DNA of 64,000 bases from Datura wrightii. Lineage: Eukaryota; Streptophyta; Magnoliopsida; Solanales; Solanaceae. Both the position numbers and the translations under genes were made by a program. Location: NCBI GenBank assembly GCA_035772735.1, contig JASDFA010000003.1:55424501-55488500 (forward strand), in the 5' to 3' direction. Position 1 is the first letter of the stretch. Each line of letters opens with the position of its first letter. Shown in pieces: positions 11,825 through 22,624 of this stretch. Below the pieces are notes generated by a model. That model did not search any database. It was not told the origin of the DNA and saw nothing but the letters and a program-made list of their open reading frames with translations.

Positions 11825-14164
11825 TGTCACGACCTGAACGGAGTCTTAGATGGCAACTTGGGAAAAGGAGACCTGAGAGACCCCAAGTCGACCCATGACA
11901 TAAGCATACATCTAAATCAACCAAGAGACTCAATAATTGACAATACAATCATATAGGAAGTATATCTTGAATATAACATAAAAATATAAAATCTGAAGCT
12001 GAATACATATATATGTCCGAATAACCTCTAAACATGAAGAGTTGATGGGACAAGACCACAACTAACTCAACAAGCTGAAAGCTGAAATACATAAAGAAAA
12101 GATAGATAGTCGCGTACTCGGAAGATGAGGACTCACTAATAGGAAGACGCTAACTCCGATAAGCTGTCTAAGAGTGGGGCTGAAGCTGAGAGCCAGGTCC
12201 CTTTATCATAAAATGATACAGCATATAAGTATGCGAATAGTACGTGGAATGTATCGAGTATGCAAGGTAAGTAAAACTGCTAAAGTAAGTAAAAATCCTT
12301 TTAAACACAATGTGTTAATTAAACATAAACATCATTAAACTTAGAGTATGGCTTGCATGCATTCTTTTTGAAATCATGATCTTTTCACAACATGACAATA
12401 CATATCTTTATACGTCAAACTAACTCGAATGACTCAAAGTTGCAATATCATATTTATGGAAAAGATGAACATAGGGTCAAACCTCACTTTAAGAACGTGC
12501 ATGTGTATATGATAATGGTGAGTAATTAATATGCATATCTAAATCATAAAGAACAATGGGAGACTCATCACTTAACTAACATACCACGATAGAGCTTATG
12601 TAGTCCCAACTAGTACACGCAAGTGGACAGAGCCGTCCGAAACATTGCCAAGGCTAAGGACGCTACAATGATATCGATATCAAGATCATTGGCCATTAGG
12701 GTCAGGGATAGATCACGAGGGAGGTCCCAATAATATAATAGTATCCATCTACGTTGGCACGTTGTTCTGGGGTATAGGGTGATCGAACCTTAGCCCGCTC
12801 AGTGCTAGACTCTTCTCCAAAAAAAAATTCAAATTCTCTACATCATATCTAACGTAGCTCAACATTGTCTATTGACGAAGCTCAATGATCAAATACATCT
12901 CAAATACAAAATCATGCATATGAGAAGCTTTAGTTCAAAATATACCACAAGCTGAAAACATACTTGGGAGCCTTTGCTCCAAAACCATGTGGTAAGCTAT
13001 GAATATAAAGACTTAACTCAAAACATACCACAAGATAGAATATAAAATTTGGGAGTCTTCGCTCCAAAACAATATGGTAAGCTTAGTCGGGAAAATCCTC
13101 ATTTAAACTTAACATGTGGGTATTTCCCAAGGCTTTATCATACTTAGAAATACTCAATTCTTATTGAAAACATAATTATAAGCATGGGTAGCTTCAAATC
13201 ACGCTCTTCATCATTATATCTCATCATTATCACATTTACTTCAGAAATCTTAATGTTCATGATCATAACATCAATGGGCTTCAACATTTCATAAGGCTAG
13301 AAACATAATTTAAATTGAAATCATTATAAAATTTAGACCATGATTCACAATTCGATAATAAAATCATAATCAATTCATACCCATGTGAAGAAATTGAAGA
13401 TTCATGCATTTCGGTAAGAACCCCATAACTTGATCATAGGAAATTGTCATACTTAGATAGAAATTGGGCATGGGTGTGGAAGGAAACACCCACTAATAAC
13501 ACTACATACCTGGAAGGGATTGGTTCTAGCACTTATGTGATTTCCTAAGAAGGATTTGAATTAAAACCTCGAAGACTTGCTCTTGCTCACTTCCTCAACC
13601 TCTCAAGTTTGCATGCATGGAAGGAAATAACTTAGAATTGGTTTTTCCCTCCTAAAATCCACTAAAAAGAGCTTTAAACAACGTAGTTTAGGCTTTAGGA
13701 ACTTAGGAATTATGAAAAGGCCCTTACTAAATTCATAGGAAATTACTGCCAGGTGGTCCTAAGGGACGACCTGACGACTCGTGGTCTAGGGAAACGACTC
13801 ATCACCCTGCTCGTCAAGTACACTACCTTGTCTATCCTCCTGGGCTCGTAACAGGTCACTTCATGACTTATCAGGGGTGACAACGACTTTTGGTCACCAG
13901 TCGTTGAGTACACTAACTTACTTCTTCATTTCTTATTCATTTCTTCCCACGACTCATTACTTCCTCTAATGAGTCGTGGTCAGCTTCCATCGGGTACACT
14001 GCCAATCCTATTTCCTAACTATATTTCCTTCCCCATGAGTCAGCCGACGACTCGTGGGCTATCCTCACGATTTGTGAGGTGACTCGTCCTGAGGCTGTAA
14101 CAAAATTCCCATTTTTTCCCGTTTCCACGCCCAGGTCCGATCTTTGAGCTCACGGGGTATAACA
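11825..14164 (-). repeat. 5' LTR of element A
   Basis: 2340 bp, collinear with 4406-6749. In transcription direction it starts TGTTATACCCCGTGAGCTC and ends with TCGTGACA next to the PBS. U3 has the same ACGACTCGT motif cluster (about 13770-14060). Confidence 0.92.
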
Positions 14165-14309
14165 TTTAGTTATGTATTATGAATCATTCTAGATTCTACT
14201 CAAATTATTCAATATATGTTTAGCGTCATGCTAGTACCATGGGTTAGCTTAGGCCACTTGTAGTTCTAAGTATCATGTCACTTTCTCGGTATAAGCTCGG
14301 GCCGTGACA
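14165..14309 (+). repeat. Right part of the LTR split by element A
   Basis: It starts with the second target-site copy TTTAG and ends in CTCGGGCCGTGACA, a normal 3' end for this type of LTR. Joined to 4081-4405 it makes the 3' portion of one plus-strand LTR. Confidence 0.55.
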
Positions 14310-15071
14310 CCTTCACCCACCTCGACGCTATATAATCCTCTCAAAAACTATGCTCATATAAGTATGCCTATCTGAGGTAGCTGAAACATCTTTTATAGAG
14401 CCTTTTAGCTACAATTATAATAGATGTTTAAACACTCTAGTGAACCTCTATGCTAAAAATTGGAACTCTGCTGGTGAGCCTCTTTGCTCAAAGATCTGTG
14501 CAAAACTAGTGAGCTTTTACGCTCAAAACTTTGTGTCTCAAAAACAAGTCTTGACTTTATTTTTTAAAATCATGCTATGAGTGAACTAGCTGACTTAAAT
14601 CCTTTTATAAAAAGGCTCTCTAAAATTTGCTATTTCTTTAGTTATAAAAATAATGTACATATCTGAAAATACAAAGCTTTCAAACAATAACTTTTCTTAT
14701 AACTGGGGTCCATGGGATAGAATGACATAAACCAAAATCATTTATCAAGAGAATAAAGATACAACACACTATAAAGAGAAATCAATAGTGAATAACTCAA
14801 ATTTGCAGGGAAGAAGACCACATTATAGAATTGGGTACAAACCCTAGCTCTGAATTTCTCTGAAATCCTACTAGAGATGTAGGGCTTGAGGAAAAATGAA
14901 GTTTCTCACTGTGAATAGCCTTACATACCTGGATAGAAAAACTCTTTTCTATTGCCTGAGAATCCAAGTGTTGAAGATGAAGAACCCTAGCTTTTTTGAG
15001 AGCTTGAGTGTTGATGTTTCTCACAGTATTCAATGATATGTGAGGAAATGGGGGAGTAGTCTATTAAAACC
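14310..15071 (-). repeat. LTR remnant, minus orientation, left part (split by element B)
   Basis: Repeated phrases such as 'gtgagcct..tgctcaaa' and the stretch TTACATACCTGGATAGAAAA match the corresponding part of the minus-strand LTRs of element A (CCTACATACCTGGAAGGGA). The LTR's left end is missing. It breaks at 15071 next to the target-site copy AAACC of element B and resumes at 24147. Confidence 0.5.
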
Positions 15072-15197
15072 TGATGTTGGGCATATTTTAATGCCCATTT
15101 GCCATGTTTCTACCCATATTTAATCATGTTTTGAGTTCATAATCCTTAATTTAGGCTTAAATTCATGTGTGTGTGTGTGTGTTATGTGCTAAAAAAC
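15072..15197 (+). repeat. 5' LTR stub of element B
   Basis: Collinear with the first part of the 3' LTR at 22625: TGATGTTGGGCATA, then TAATCATGTTTTGAGTTCAT and a (GT)n run at about 15167-15181 that is also in the 3' LTR. The match stops at 15197 where a foreign LTR fragment begins. Confidence 0.85.
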
Positions 15198-15830
15198 TGT
15201 AACACCTCGAAACATTCCTAGACCAGATTCAGACATTTCAAGAAAATTTAAGAGAAAAACCAGAAAAAACTACCTTACAATGACTGAGACAACGAGTTGT
15301 TGTCAGCTCCACCAACTCATTGTGTCAGTCGTGGTCAGCAGATTTTTTGGTCCCTAGGGAACTAACGAGACAATATATGACCTGTGGTGAGGAACCACGA
15401 GTCGTCCTATCAATTGTTGTTTCTCCAGTGCAGAAATCCTTCCAGGACCCCATGAATCTACCAACGAGTCATTGTTAGAAATGATGACCAGTTGTGTGAG
15501 TCATTTGGTGAGAACCCTAGAAACCCCTTTCAGAGATGACGAGTGGGGACAATGACTCATTATATCCCACAATGAGTCGTGGTCACCATTCGTCATGTAG
15601 ACCTTGGGAATTTTCATAATTCGTCCATTGCAGGTGACAACTAGACAAAACGACCCATTAGTTCAACCAACGAGTCATTATGTCACCCGTTGTCAAGCTT
15701 ATCAGGTTCCTTGACCAGTGGCCACGAAAGGAACCAATAACTCACAGGGTTGTTTGCCTTAGTGTATGCCAAGCACGAGAAGTCAAGGACCACCCTTGGC
15801 TTCTGTTGATCCTGAATAGAGAAGAGCATT
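15198..15830 (+). repeat. Chromovirus-type LTR fragment replacing the 5' LTR end and PBS of element B
   Basis: It opens with TGTAACACCTCGAAAC, an LTR start like TGTAATACCCCGAAAG at 52835, and carries the ACGAGTCGT-type motif cluster typical of those U3 regions. It has no LTR 3' end. The right limit is approximate, between about 15700 and 15835. It removes the PBS and leader of element B, so B could not have moved after this event. Confidence 0.55.
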
Positions 15831-15842
15831 CGAAGGTTAGCT

Positions 15843-18011
15843 ATGGAAAATATCGGACAAGAAGTAGGTGAAGACAATTAGAGAGTTCTAGTGATGCATT
15901 TTTCTAGGCGAAATTTGGAGAATGCTTCTAAAGTGATCTTTAAACTGGCCATCACTAGGAACTTTGAGCTGAAAGAAGGGACCGTGAGGTTGGTCTAAAA
16001 CACAATGGAAAGCCGCACGAGGATCCCCATGGGCATTTGATGACATTTGCAGAGTTGAGTGAAAATTTTTACTACCAGAACGTGTCATATGAATAGGTCA
16101 AGTTGACTTTGTTTCCATTCTCCTTGATTAGAGAAGCTAAGGAGTAGCTTCATAATGATCCTGCAAGATCCATTACCACTTGGGAAATCCTCTACAATAA
16201 GTTCATTAACCAGTTTTTCTCCTCGAGAAAAACTAAAGAACTGAGGGGAAAGATCTTCGAATTCATACAGAAAGATGGAGAAACACTAACACATGCATGG
16301 GAATGCTACAAGGGTTACTTGAGGGATTGTGCACATCACATGCAGCCTAAGGAGATAATTGGGCACAACTTCATTGAGGGTTTGAAGCTCGAGTCTAAGA
16401 TATTTCTTGATGCTACCACACAGGGACAAATACTTTCCAAAAGTTATAATGAAATTGAGGCTGTCTTGAACCTCATGTCTATGGGGAGTCAGGATTATCA
16501 AGACTCGGGCAGAGGATTTGTAGCAGCAAAGGTGCTGGGAAAGCTTGAGGTGGATGGTGTAGCGGCAATCAGGGCAAACATTAACCAGTTGGTGAATGCG
16601 ATCAATAAGTTGGTGACCATACAAGTAGGAGGCCAAGTGCAGCAGGTACAGTAGGTACAAATCCCACCACCATCATGTGAGGCGTGTGGAGAAGGCCACG
16701 CCTATTCAGGTTTTCCTCCTAATCTTGAGTCTATATATTTCCTCTTCATGTAGGTTTTGCAGGTAATGGCTATAATCAGGGGTACTGGAATGGAGAAAAT
16801 CCCCTATGGGGAGGGAATCAAAACTTCCAAAGGCCCCGAAAACTTATCAAAGGCCACAGGGCTAGCGGTAGAGCAGTTCTCTTGAGGAGATAATGAATCA
16901 ATTGATAGTGCAACAAATGCAAGTGGTCAATGAAATACAAAATTCCATTCATGAGCTTGAAAGGAAAATGGGGCAATTGGCCCTACAGTAGAACAACATA
17001 CCATAGGGGGCACTCCCGAGTAACATCGAGAAGAATCCCAAGGAAAATGTAAATGTTATTTCTTGCGCAGTGGTAAGGAGCTTGGTGAGGTTATCCCCAG
17101 AAAAGAAAAAGTTAATGAGGAACAAGCAGTGAGATCCAACACTGAGGTGGAGGAGTAAAAGTTAATGAGGAATAAGCAGTGAGATCCAACACTGAGGTGG
17201 AGGAGTAAAAGTTAATGAGGAACAAGCAGCGAGATCCAAGACTGAGGTGGAGGAGTCTAGAAACACACAACCAAAAATTGTAATAGCTAGACCACCTCCC
17301 CCATTTCCTCAAAGGTTGAAGAAAAAGACAGATTACACAAGGTGTAGTAAGTTTCTTGAGTTGTTAAAGAAGGTTCATGTGAATATTTCGTTGCTGGAGC
17401 TTTTGCAAGAAGTTCCAAAGTACGTCAAGTATCTCAGAGATATCATGGCCAATATGTGGGGACACACAGAGTTTGAAATCGTGGATCTTCCAAAAGAGTG
17501 CAGTTCTCGAATCAAGAACAAAATTCCTAAAAAGCTAAAGGATCTTGGGAGTTTCACTATTCCTGTCACTATCGGAAGCAAGGAAGTTTGTTTATCTTTA
17601 TGTGATTTGGGTGCTAGCATCAATTTGATGCCTGCATCCCTATTTAGAACATTGGGATTAGGTGAACCACACCCTACCACAGTGGCATTGCAGCTTGCAG
17701 ATCGGCCTCTAGACTATCTTGAGGGAATCATTGAAGATGTCTTGATTAAGATAGGACCTTTCATCCTGCTTGTAAAATTTATAATCCTGGACTATGAGTA
17801 AGATGTAGAAGTTCCCGTTATTTTGGAGAGAGAATTTTTAGCCACTGCCAATGCTATCATACATGTTCAGTCGGTCAAGATGTCTATGAGAGTAGATGTT
17901 CAGGAGGCAATGTTTGAAGTGTTCAGAGCAGCACAAATGCCACCTCATTATGTGGACTTCAAGGTGAAGCCGACAGGAGAACCTGGAGGTTATAATCAGT
18001 TAGTGGAGTAG
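15843..18011 (+). pseudogene. gag-pro: Element B gag-protease, broken (Athila group)
   Basis: The N-terminus around the ATG at 15843 includes NFELKEGTVRLV, the Athila gag N-domain signature, followed after a frameshift by HEDPHGHLMTF. The capsid core continues with SITTWEILYNKFINQFF and YLRDCAHHMQPKE. A zinc-knuckle remnant CEACGEGH lacks its last Cys. Then ELERKMGQLALQ, a 50-bp triplication, and PPPPFPQRLKKK. The retropepsin follows: SLCDLGASINLMPASLFRTL keeps the catalytic Asp (D-L-G-A), then LGLGEPHPTT, LQLADRPLDYLEGIIEDVL. A TAA at 17800 interrupts it before EVPVILEREFLATANAII. Frames change near 15990, 16750, 17065 and in the triplication. Gag packages RNA and protease cleaves Gag; this copy can do neither. 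Confidence 0.9.
17111..17260 (+). repeat. 50-bp tandem triplication between gag and protease
   Basis: GTTAATGAGGAAYAAGCAG starts at 17111, 17161 and 17211, with almost identical 50-bp units; the third diverges after GAGGAGT. Because 50 is not a multiple of three, each unit changes frame. Copy one ends in an in-frame TAA and copy three is in the protease frame. Confidence 0.95.
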
Positions 18012-18126
18012 CAAGTGCTGCATGAAAGTTTAGCAAATCCTTGGTTTGGTCACAAGTCCACTCGGATGGAGTGATGGGGATCATAGTCGTGCCACAACTT
18101 TAAATCAGGCACTGCATGGGTGGAAA

Positions 18127-18615
18127 CCTATGAATGTTGTGCCACAACTATAACTAAGGCGCTTGGTGGGAGGCAACCCATCCTTTTTAACATTTTGTAT
18201 GTTTTCTTTCTGTAGAAACGAACAGGGCATAAGAGACAAGAACAAGCTGGGACATTGAGCTAGAAAGTGTATGTCTGAGGTAAGACGCATGGCATGGGAT
18301 GAAAGGAGTTAAATCTTAGAAGAAGGAAATTTTGTCAGGTAAGGTTACAGGTGGCGTCTCGTGCCCGCACCCTATGAATGTTGTGCAACGACTATAACTA
18401 AGGCGCTTAGTGGGAAGAAACCCATCCTTTTTAACATTTTGTATGTTTTTTTTGTTTTGTAGAAACGAACAGGGCATAAGAGGCAAGAACAAGCTGGGAC
18501 ATTGAGTTAGAAAATGTATGTCTGAGGTAAGACGCCTGGCATGGGATGAAAGGAGTTAAATCTTAGAAGAATGAAATTTTGTTAGGTGAGGCTACAAGTG
18601 GCGCGTCGCGCCCCC
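18127..18615 (+). repeat. Two tandem copies of a 244-bp noncoding unit
   Basis: CCTATGAATGTTGTG starts at 18127 and 18371. Each unit holds AACTAAGGCGCTTRGTGGGA with a CCCATCC tail, then GAACAGGGCATAAGAGRCAA and a GTATGTCTGAGGTAAGACGC block, and ends in a GC-rich stretch. A shorter related piece (GCCACAACTTTAAATCAGGC) precedes at about 18091. From memory, the 'GGCGCTT..TGGGAGGCAACCCA' box is a conserved noncoding piece downstream of pol in Athila elements. Confidence 0.85.
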
Positions 18616-18670
18616 CTATCTCTAAAGAAAAAATAATTTTCTATGTTTTTTGTAAGATAGAGGGGGGCGC
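18608..18670 (+). promoter_or_regulatory. GC-rich stem-loop upstream of the internal promoter of element B
   Basis: GCGCCCCCCT (18608-18617) is perfectly complementary to AGGGGGGCGC (18661-18670), a 10-bp stem around a 43-nt AT-rich loop. It lies about 70 bp upstream of TATA-like boxes. Role unknown; its placement parallels the GC palindromes upstream of LTR TATA boxes in this window. Confidence 0.6.
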
Positions 18671-18738
18671 CAGGGGCTATCTTGATGAAAATTATTAGTA
18701 AATTTGAGTCAATATTGACTCAAATGACTTTAAAATTA

Positions 18739-18927
18739 CATAAAAGCCCATGCCCACTTCTTTATTTAAAGTCACATTCATCCTTTTTCCTCAAAAAGTT
18801 GAAAAAAAAAAGCAAAAACTTCTCTCACTCTCTCTCTCCCATAAGGTCATAACTCCCCATTCTCTCTCCCCTCCATTGTTGTCTTCTCAACGAGTTGGTG
18901 AAGCTCTCATCTTCAACTCAAGTAAGT
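18739..18927 (+). promoter_or_regulatory. Candidate internal promoter and leader for the 3' ORF of element B
   Basis: Two TATA-like boxes, CATAAAAGCC (18739-18748) and TATTTAAA (18763-18770), are followed by a CT-rich tract (about 18820-18878, CTCTCACTCTCTCTCTCCC) like a plant 5' leader. A strong donor GTAAGT starts at 18922. The layout is that of a plant RNA polymerase II promoter, but expression is inferred only. Confidence 0.45.
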
Positions 18928-19652
18928 ATATTTCTTCTCTCTTGATTGATTAATGATGCAAGTATGCTCCCAAACCCTTCTTCCCCAAGATTTAGAACCC
19001 AAAATCACCATTGTTGGTGACAAACTTGACTTTCATGTTTTGGGTTTTATGAGCTTAATGTCTTAAATTCTTCCATGATTGTGTGTTATCTTTGTTGGAT
19101 AGCTTGATTATTTGTTGAATATGCTGATTTGGACTTGTGGGGATGATGGGGGTTACTGAATTGAATTTTAGTGTTGGTGGCTAGATGCGTTAATTGTAGA
19201 GAGAGAAAGTACATAAGCTTTGAATTCTTGAATGTGATAAATACTTGAGTTGGTGAAATTCATGATAAATTCATGTTAAATGGTAGTAAATTATTTATTG
19301 TTTATTGATTGAATTGAATATTGTTACTCCATTACATGAGTTACTTGAATTCTGAATTGGAGGAGGAAAGTGAGAGGGATGACTTAGTTGAGGCATTTTT
19401 GAAAAAAAATGTTGAAGTTAGAGGAGAGTTGAAAAGAAAGAAATATTCATGAACTTTGTGTAGTATGAAGTAGTTAAAGTGAATTTTTGAGATTGCATGA
19501 TGATGGGGGAAGTCTTGAGTACCCTATTTGACAAATTCTCACATGTATGCTGGCAAATTAAGTGTGGGGTGAATTTGCACCTTCAACACTTAATTAGCTA
19601 GTCGTTTGGTTCATAAAATAATTTTGTAAAGTTCTTGTTTTTTTCTTGATAG
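18922..19652 (+). other. Candidate 731-nt leader intron
   Basis: Donor AA|GTAAGTAT at 18922 and acceptor TTGTTTTTTTCTTGATAG ending at 19652, followed six bases later by an ATG in a CC-ATGG context. The interval is AT-rich and without a coding frame, as plant introns are. Branch point not identifiable by eye. In other env-class plant elements the 3' ORF is made from a spliced RNA, so splicing from an LTR transcript is an alternative. Confidence 0.4.
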
Positions 19653-19657
19653 GTACC

Positions 19658-20884
19658 ATGGAACCAAAAGGAGGTGGGTGTTACGGATCAAAGCCTCAAG
19701 AGGGGTAGAGAAGGCAAAATAGGGGCTACTTCCTCGGTTTCCAAAGCAGGCCACACAAGGAGATTCAGAGCAAAATTAGAAGAGCCTCATGGGCTTACTT
19801 AGTTTAAACTCAAATAGAAGCCAAGTATGCACTTGAGAACTGAATAGATGAGGGTCACTTGGCACTTGAGTTGCCGATTATTCGGGACAAGATTTGTGAG
19901 TTGGGAGCTGGTTATATCTTCAATGAGCCAGAGAGGTGCAATCTCACTTTAGTGAGGGAATTCTACGCAAATTGGGATACTTCAATCGAAGAGAGCACTA
20001 AGGTCAAGATTACAGGTCAAGTGGTGTGATTCATAGCTAAAAGTTTCAATGCCTTCCTAGAGAAACCTACAATAGACCCTTCAGAATATTTCATCTTCGT
20101 GGAGAAGCATCCATATAGAGACATCCGCCACACTTTGTGTGGTGAGCACTCATCTGCCCGGTGGGAGAGGGATCGTAATGGCACCCATTTCACACTTGCC
20201 TTTGCTTATTCGAATAGGGAGGCAAAGATGTGGGTGAAGTTGGTCTATGCTGTCTCTCTCCCTTGGATACATTTGACAGAAGTGACTTGAGATCGGATTG
20301 TCTTGGTGTATATATTAATAAAGGGGATACCGATCAACTTTGGGGCTGTGATTCAGGACAATATGAGGAGTTCACGAGACAATTGTAGATGGATATATTT
20401 TCATGGAAGTCTTTAGACCATGTTCTTGAGGGAGGAAGGTATTGAGGAGGAGGATGCAGACCTTGTTTTACCTTTGGCAAGACACCTGGCTGGAAAGATG
20501 ATAGACGTCACAAAGGTGAAGGAGACTGCCCCTTCCGTAGGCCCTCCTCTTACTATAGCTAATCGAAAAGCATGAGACGAGAGATGGCAGGGTCATACGT
20601 TTGGGATGTTGGAATTACAGCTAAAAATAGGAGGTCGACCAGCCACTATAGAGGAGATGACAGATATAGAGGCATAGTACCTGCTCATAAAAAATGCTAT
20701 GTTGATGTGCCGAGTGGGCCCAGCTTTTGAGGAACTACTTCTTGATGATGAGGTTATAGTCCTTATTGTTGGTGTTGTTAGCTTAGATATGGGGGAGGAG
20801 GATGATGCTGCTACAAGCACCATTCAAGTTGATGGCGAAGATGATTATGAGGATGAGGAGTATAATCCAGAGGTTGATGCTTAG
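19658..20884 (+). pseudogene. 3' ORF of element B, 'putative plant transposon protein' family, broken
   Basis: It sits where Athila-group elements carry their env-like ORF. Recognisable text starts around 19810: ELGAGYIFNEPERCNLTLV, REFYANWDTS, then HPYRDIRHTLCGEHSSARW, THFTLAFAYSNREAKMWVK and GIPINFGAVIQDNMR. This matches, from memory, a plant-specific protein family in Solanaceae annotated as a putative plant transposon protein; its function is unknown. I see no signal peptide or transmembrane segment, so an envelope role is not supported. The C-terminus is strongly acidic (GEEDDAATSTIQVDGEDDYE). Stops at about 19706, 20026, 20288, 20417 and 20572, plus a frame change near the start, show it is dead. 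It could be a captured host gene or an ancient element gene. Confidence 0.75.
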
Positions 20885-22610
20885 CGACCAGGAAGTTTCT
20901 TTTCTCTTCCTTTATGATGTGATTGTGTATTCACTAAGGACAGTGCACCTTTTTAAGTGTGGGTTGGAGGAAAGTTAGATTTCTTTTTTTCTTTAATTGC
21001 TATATATTTGTAGTAGGTCGTATCATTATTATGTTATTCCTTGTAGTAGTAGCTTGATGATTCATAGGTCATGGGTTGTAATAGATAGTATGCTGATGTT
21101 GACTTGGATGCTTGGGATGTTTTGACTTGTTGTTCATCTTGACTATGTTACGTTTGGTTGCTTTATTCTAGAGTAATTTTTTTTGTTTTGTGTGAGTTGT
21201 TATTGTTATAGAGTAATGAAGTTTCCCTGTGATAGATGGATGATGATCGTCTTTTCTGTCACATTTTTTTTTATTTCTTTTAGGATTTGAGTCGTAGGTC
21301 ATCCACTTGTATGCTTCTTTATATTCTGCTTAGCTGCTATTCTAGAGTAAATAGATTGGTCATCTTGATTTCATGAGTTAGAATCCTTGAGAGACGCACG
21401 TATCTCATTAATTTGACTCAACATGTCCTTAGGGCTTAATTATGAATTTAATTTGTCATTCAATATAATTGTGTGAATGTGTAGCTATAGAAACTGATTA
21501 GGTTCTTGTTGCCATTAGAGCTGAATTGTTTTGTATGTATATATCATAGCATCTAGAACTTTCCTTATTGTATGTAGGATAACTAGTTTATAGGGAGTTG
21601 AGAGATGATCAAGGAACTTCATTGAAGAAGCTATTTTTTCCTATAGTTGTTTTACCTACCTATTCATTCTCCCTGGTTAACCCGTTTTGAGCTTAAAAGC
21701 CTTATTCTTTCTTAGCCTTAATAATTGCTTAATCCCTCTTTTTGTGAGACCTTAGACGTATTGATTCAAATTAGTTTTAGGCTTTTTGAGACTTGAAAGG
21801 AAAGGTCCACCTAAGTATAATGTTAAGGGAAAATGAAAAAGTTGTGGTAAGAAAAGAAAAGTGAGAAGAAGGGGTGCCCATAAAATTATGTTGTCTACTT
21901 TCTTCAGGGGAATTGAAAAAAAGAGATTTAATTAAAAAATACTTAGTTATTCTATGATTAGAAAACTAGAAGTCAAGTAGTAAAAAATTGGGCATGAAAA
22001 AAAGCGACAAGGGTGAGTAGAGGAAAGGTGAACAAGCAAAGAAAGAGGTGGTGGACAAGAAATGTGAAATATGTCATAAAAGTGCATAGAGTGGTAGTCA
22101 CTATAAAATGAAATATCAATCCTACTCGTCCTTTTGCCGACATTACAACCAAGAGAAGTCCTCTTGTTCTTAATCTTTTGTAGAAATTAGGTAGTCTTAA
22201 CGTACATGAAGGGAAAGCCTATGGTATATTGCATATGTGCATTACATTATTTGGGAGTGTGAGTGTGCCTTACTTATTGTGTTCCATGTCTTATATTGAT
22301 GAAATTGAGAGAGGAACATCACTAAAAGTGAGGGGCACAAGAGGTCTAATTCAGCATACTACTTGTCGCATGTGTCACACTTAATCATGTTGGCCCTTTG
22401 TGTTGAAAAGATGAGTCATTTATAGAGGTTGTGTGTTCTTGATTGTAAAATCTTTCTATGTGCTTTGTTGAGAATTGTTGTATGATGATAAACCACTTTA
22501 TGTATGCTCCATGCTAGTTGCTTTGGTATGAGTTGATAGAGGTGTCAAGTGTGATGGTGAAACATGAGCTTAGGTGTGTTTTAAGGATTGTTCAAGGACG
22601 AACAATGGTT
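20885..22610 (+). other. Noncoding region between the 3' ORF and the PPT of element B
   Basis: AT-rich with no gene. It contains a PPT-like AAGTGTGGGTTGGAGG at 20955-20970. Long 3' noncoding regions of this kind are normal for Athila elements. Most short frames have no domain. I see nothing else in it. Confidence 0.6.
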
Positions 22611-22624
22611 TAAGTGTGGGGTGG
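22611..22624 (+). other. Polypurine tract of element B
   Basis: TAAGTGTGGGGTGG directly precedes the 3' LTR start. Similar AAGTGTGGGG tracts occur internally at 19559 and 20955. Confidence 0.8.

Larger units (their letters stand above)
4406..14164 (-). mobile_element. Element A: complete, decayed Ty3 chromovirus (Tekay/Del-like)
   Basis: A full LTR retrotransposon on the minus strand: two LTRs of 2344 and 2340 bp, both TGTCAC...TAACA in plus-strand reading; an intact initiator-Met type PBS; a PPT; gag; and a pol in the order protease, RT, RNase H, integrase, chromodomain-like tail. Flanking 5-mers TTCAG and TTTAG differ at one base and fit a decayed target-site duplication. Over the first ~340 bp the LTRs agree at very roughly nine bases in ten by eye, so the insertion is old. 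All frames are broken. It sits inside an older plus-strand LTR (4081-4405 plus 14165-14309). Confidence 0.9.

Noticed and set aside
16286..16660. 124-codon minus-strand frame
   Set aside because: Antisense shadow of element B gag.
19658..20884. Envelope gene of an endogenous retrovirus
   Set aside because: Position fits, but I see no signal peptide, transmembrane segment or cleavage site, and the text matches a different plant-specific family.
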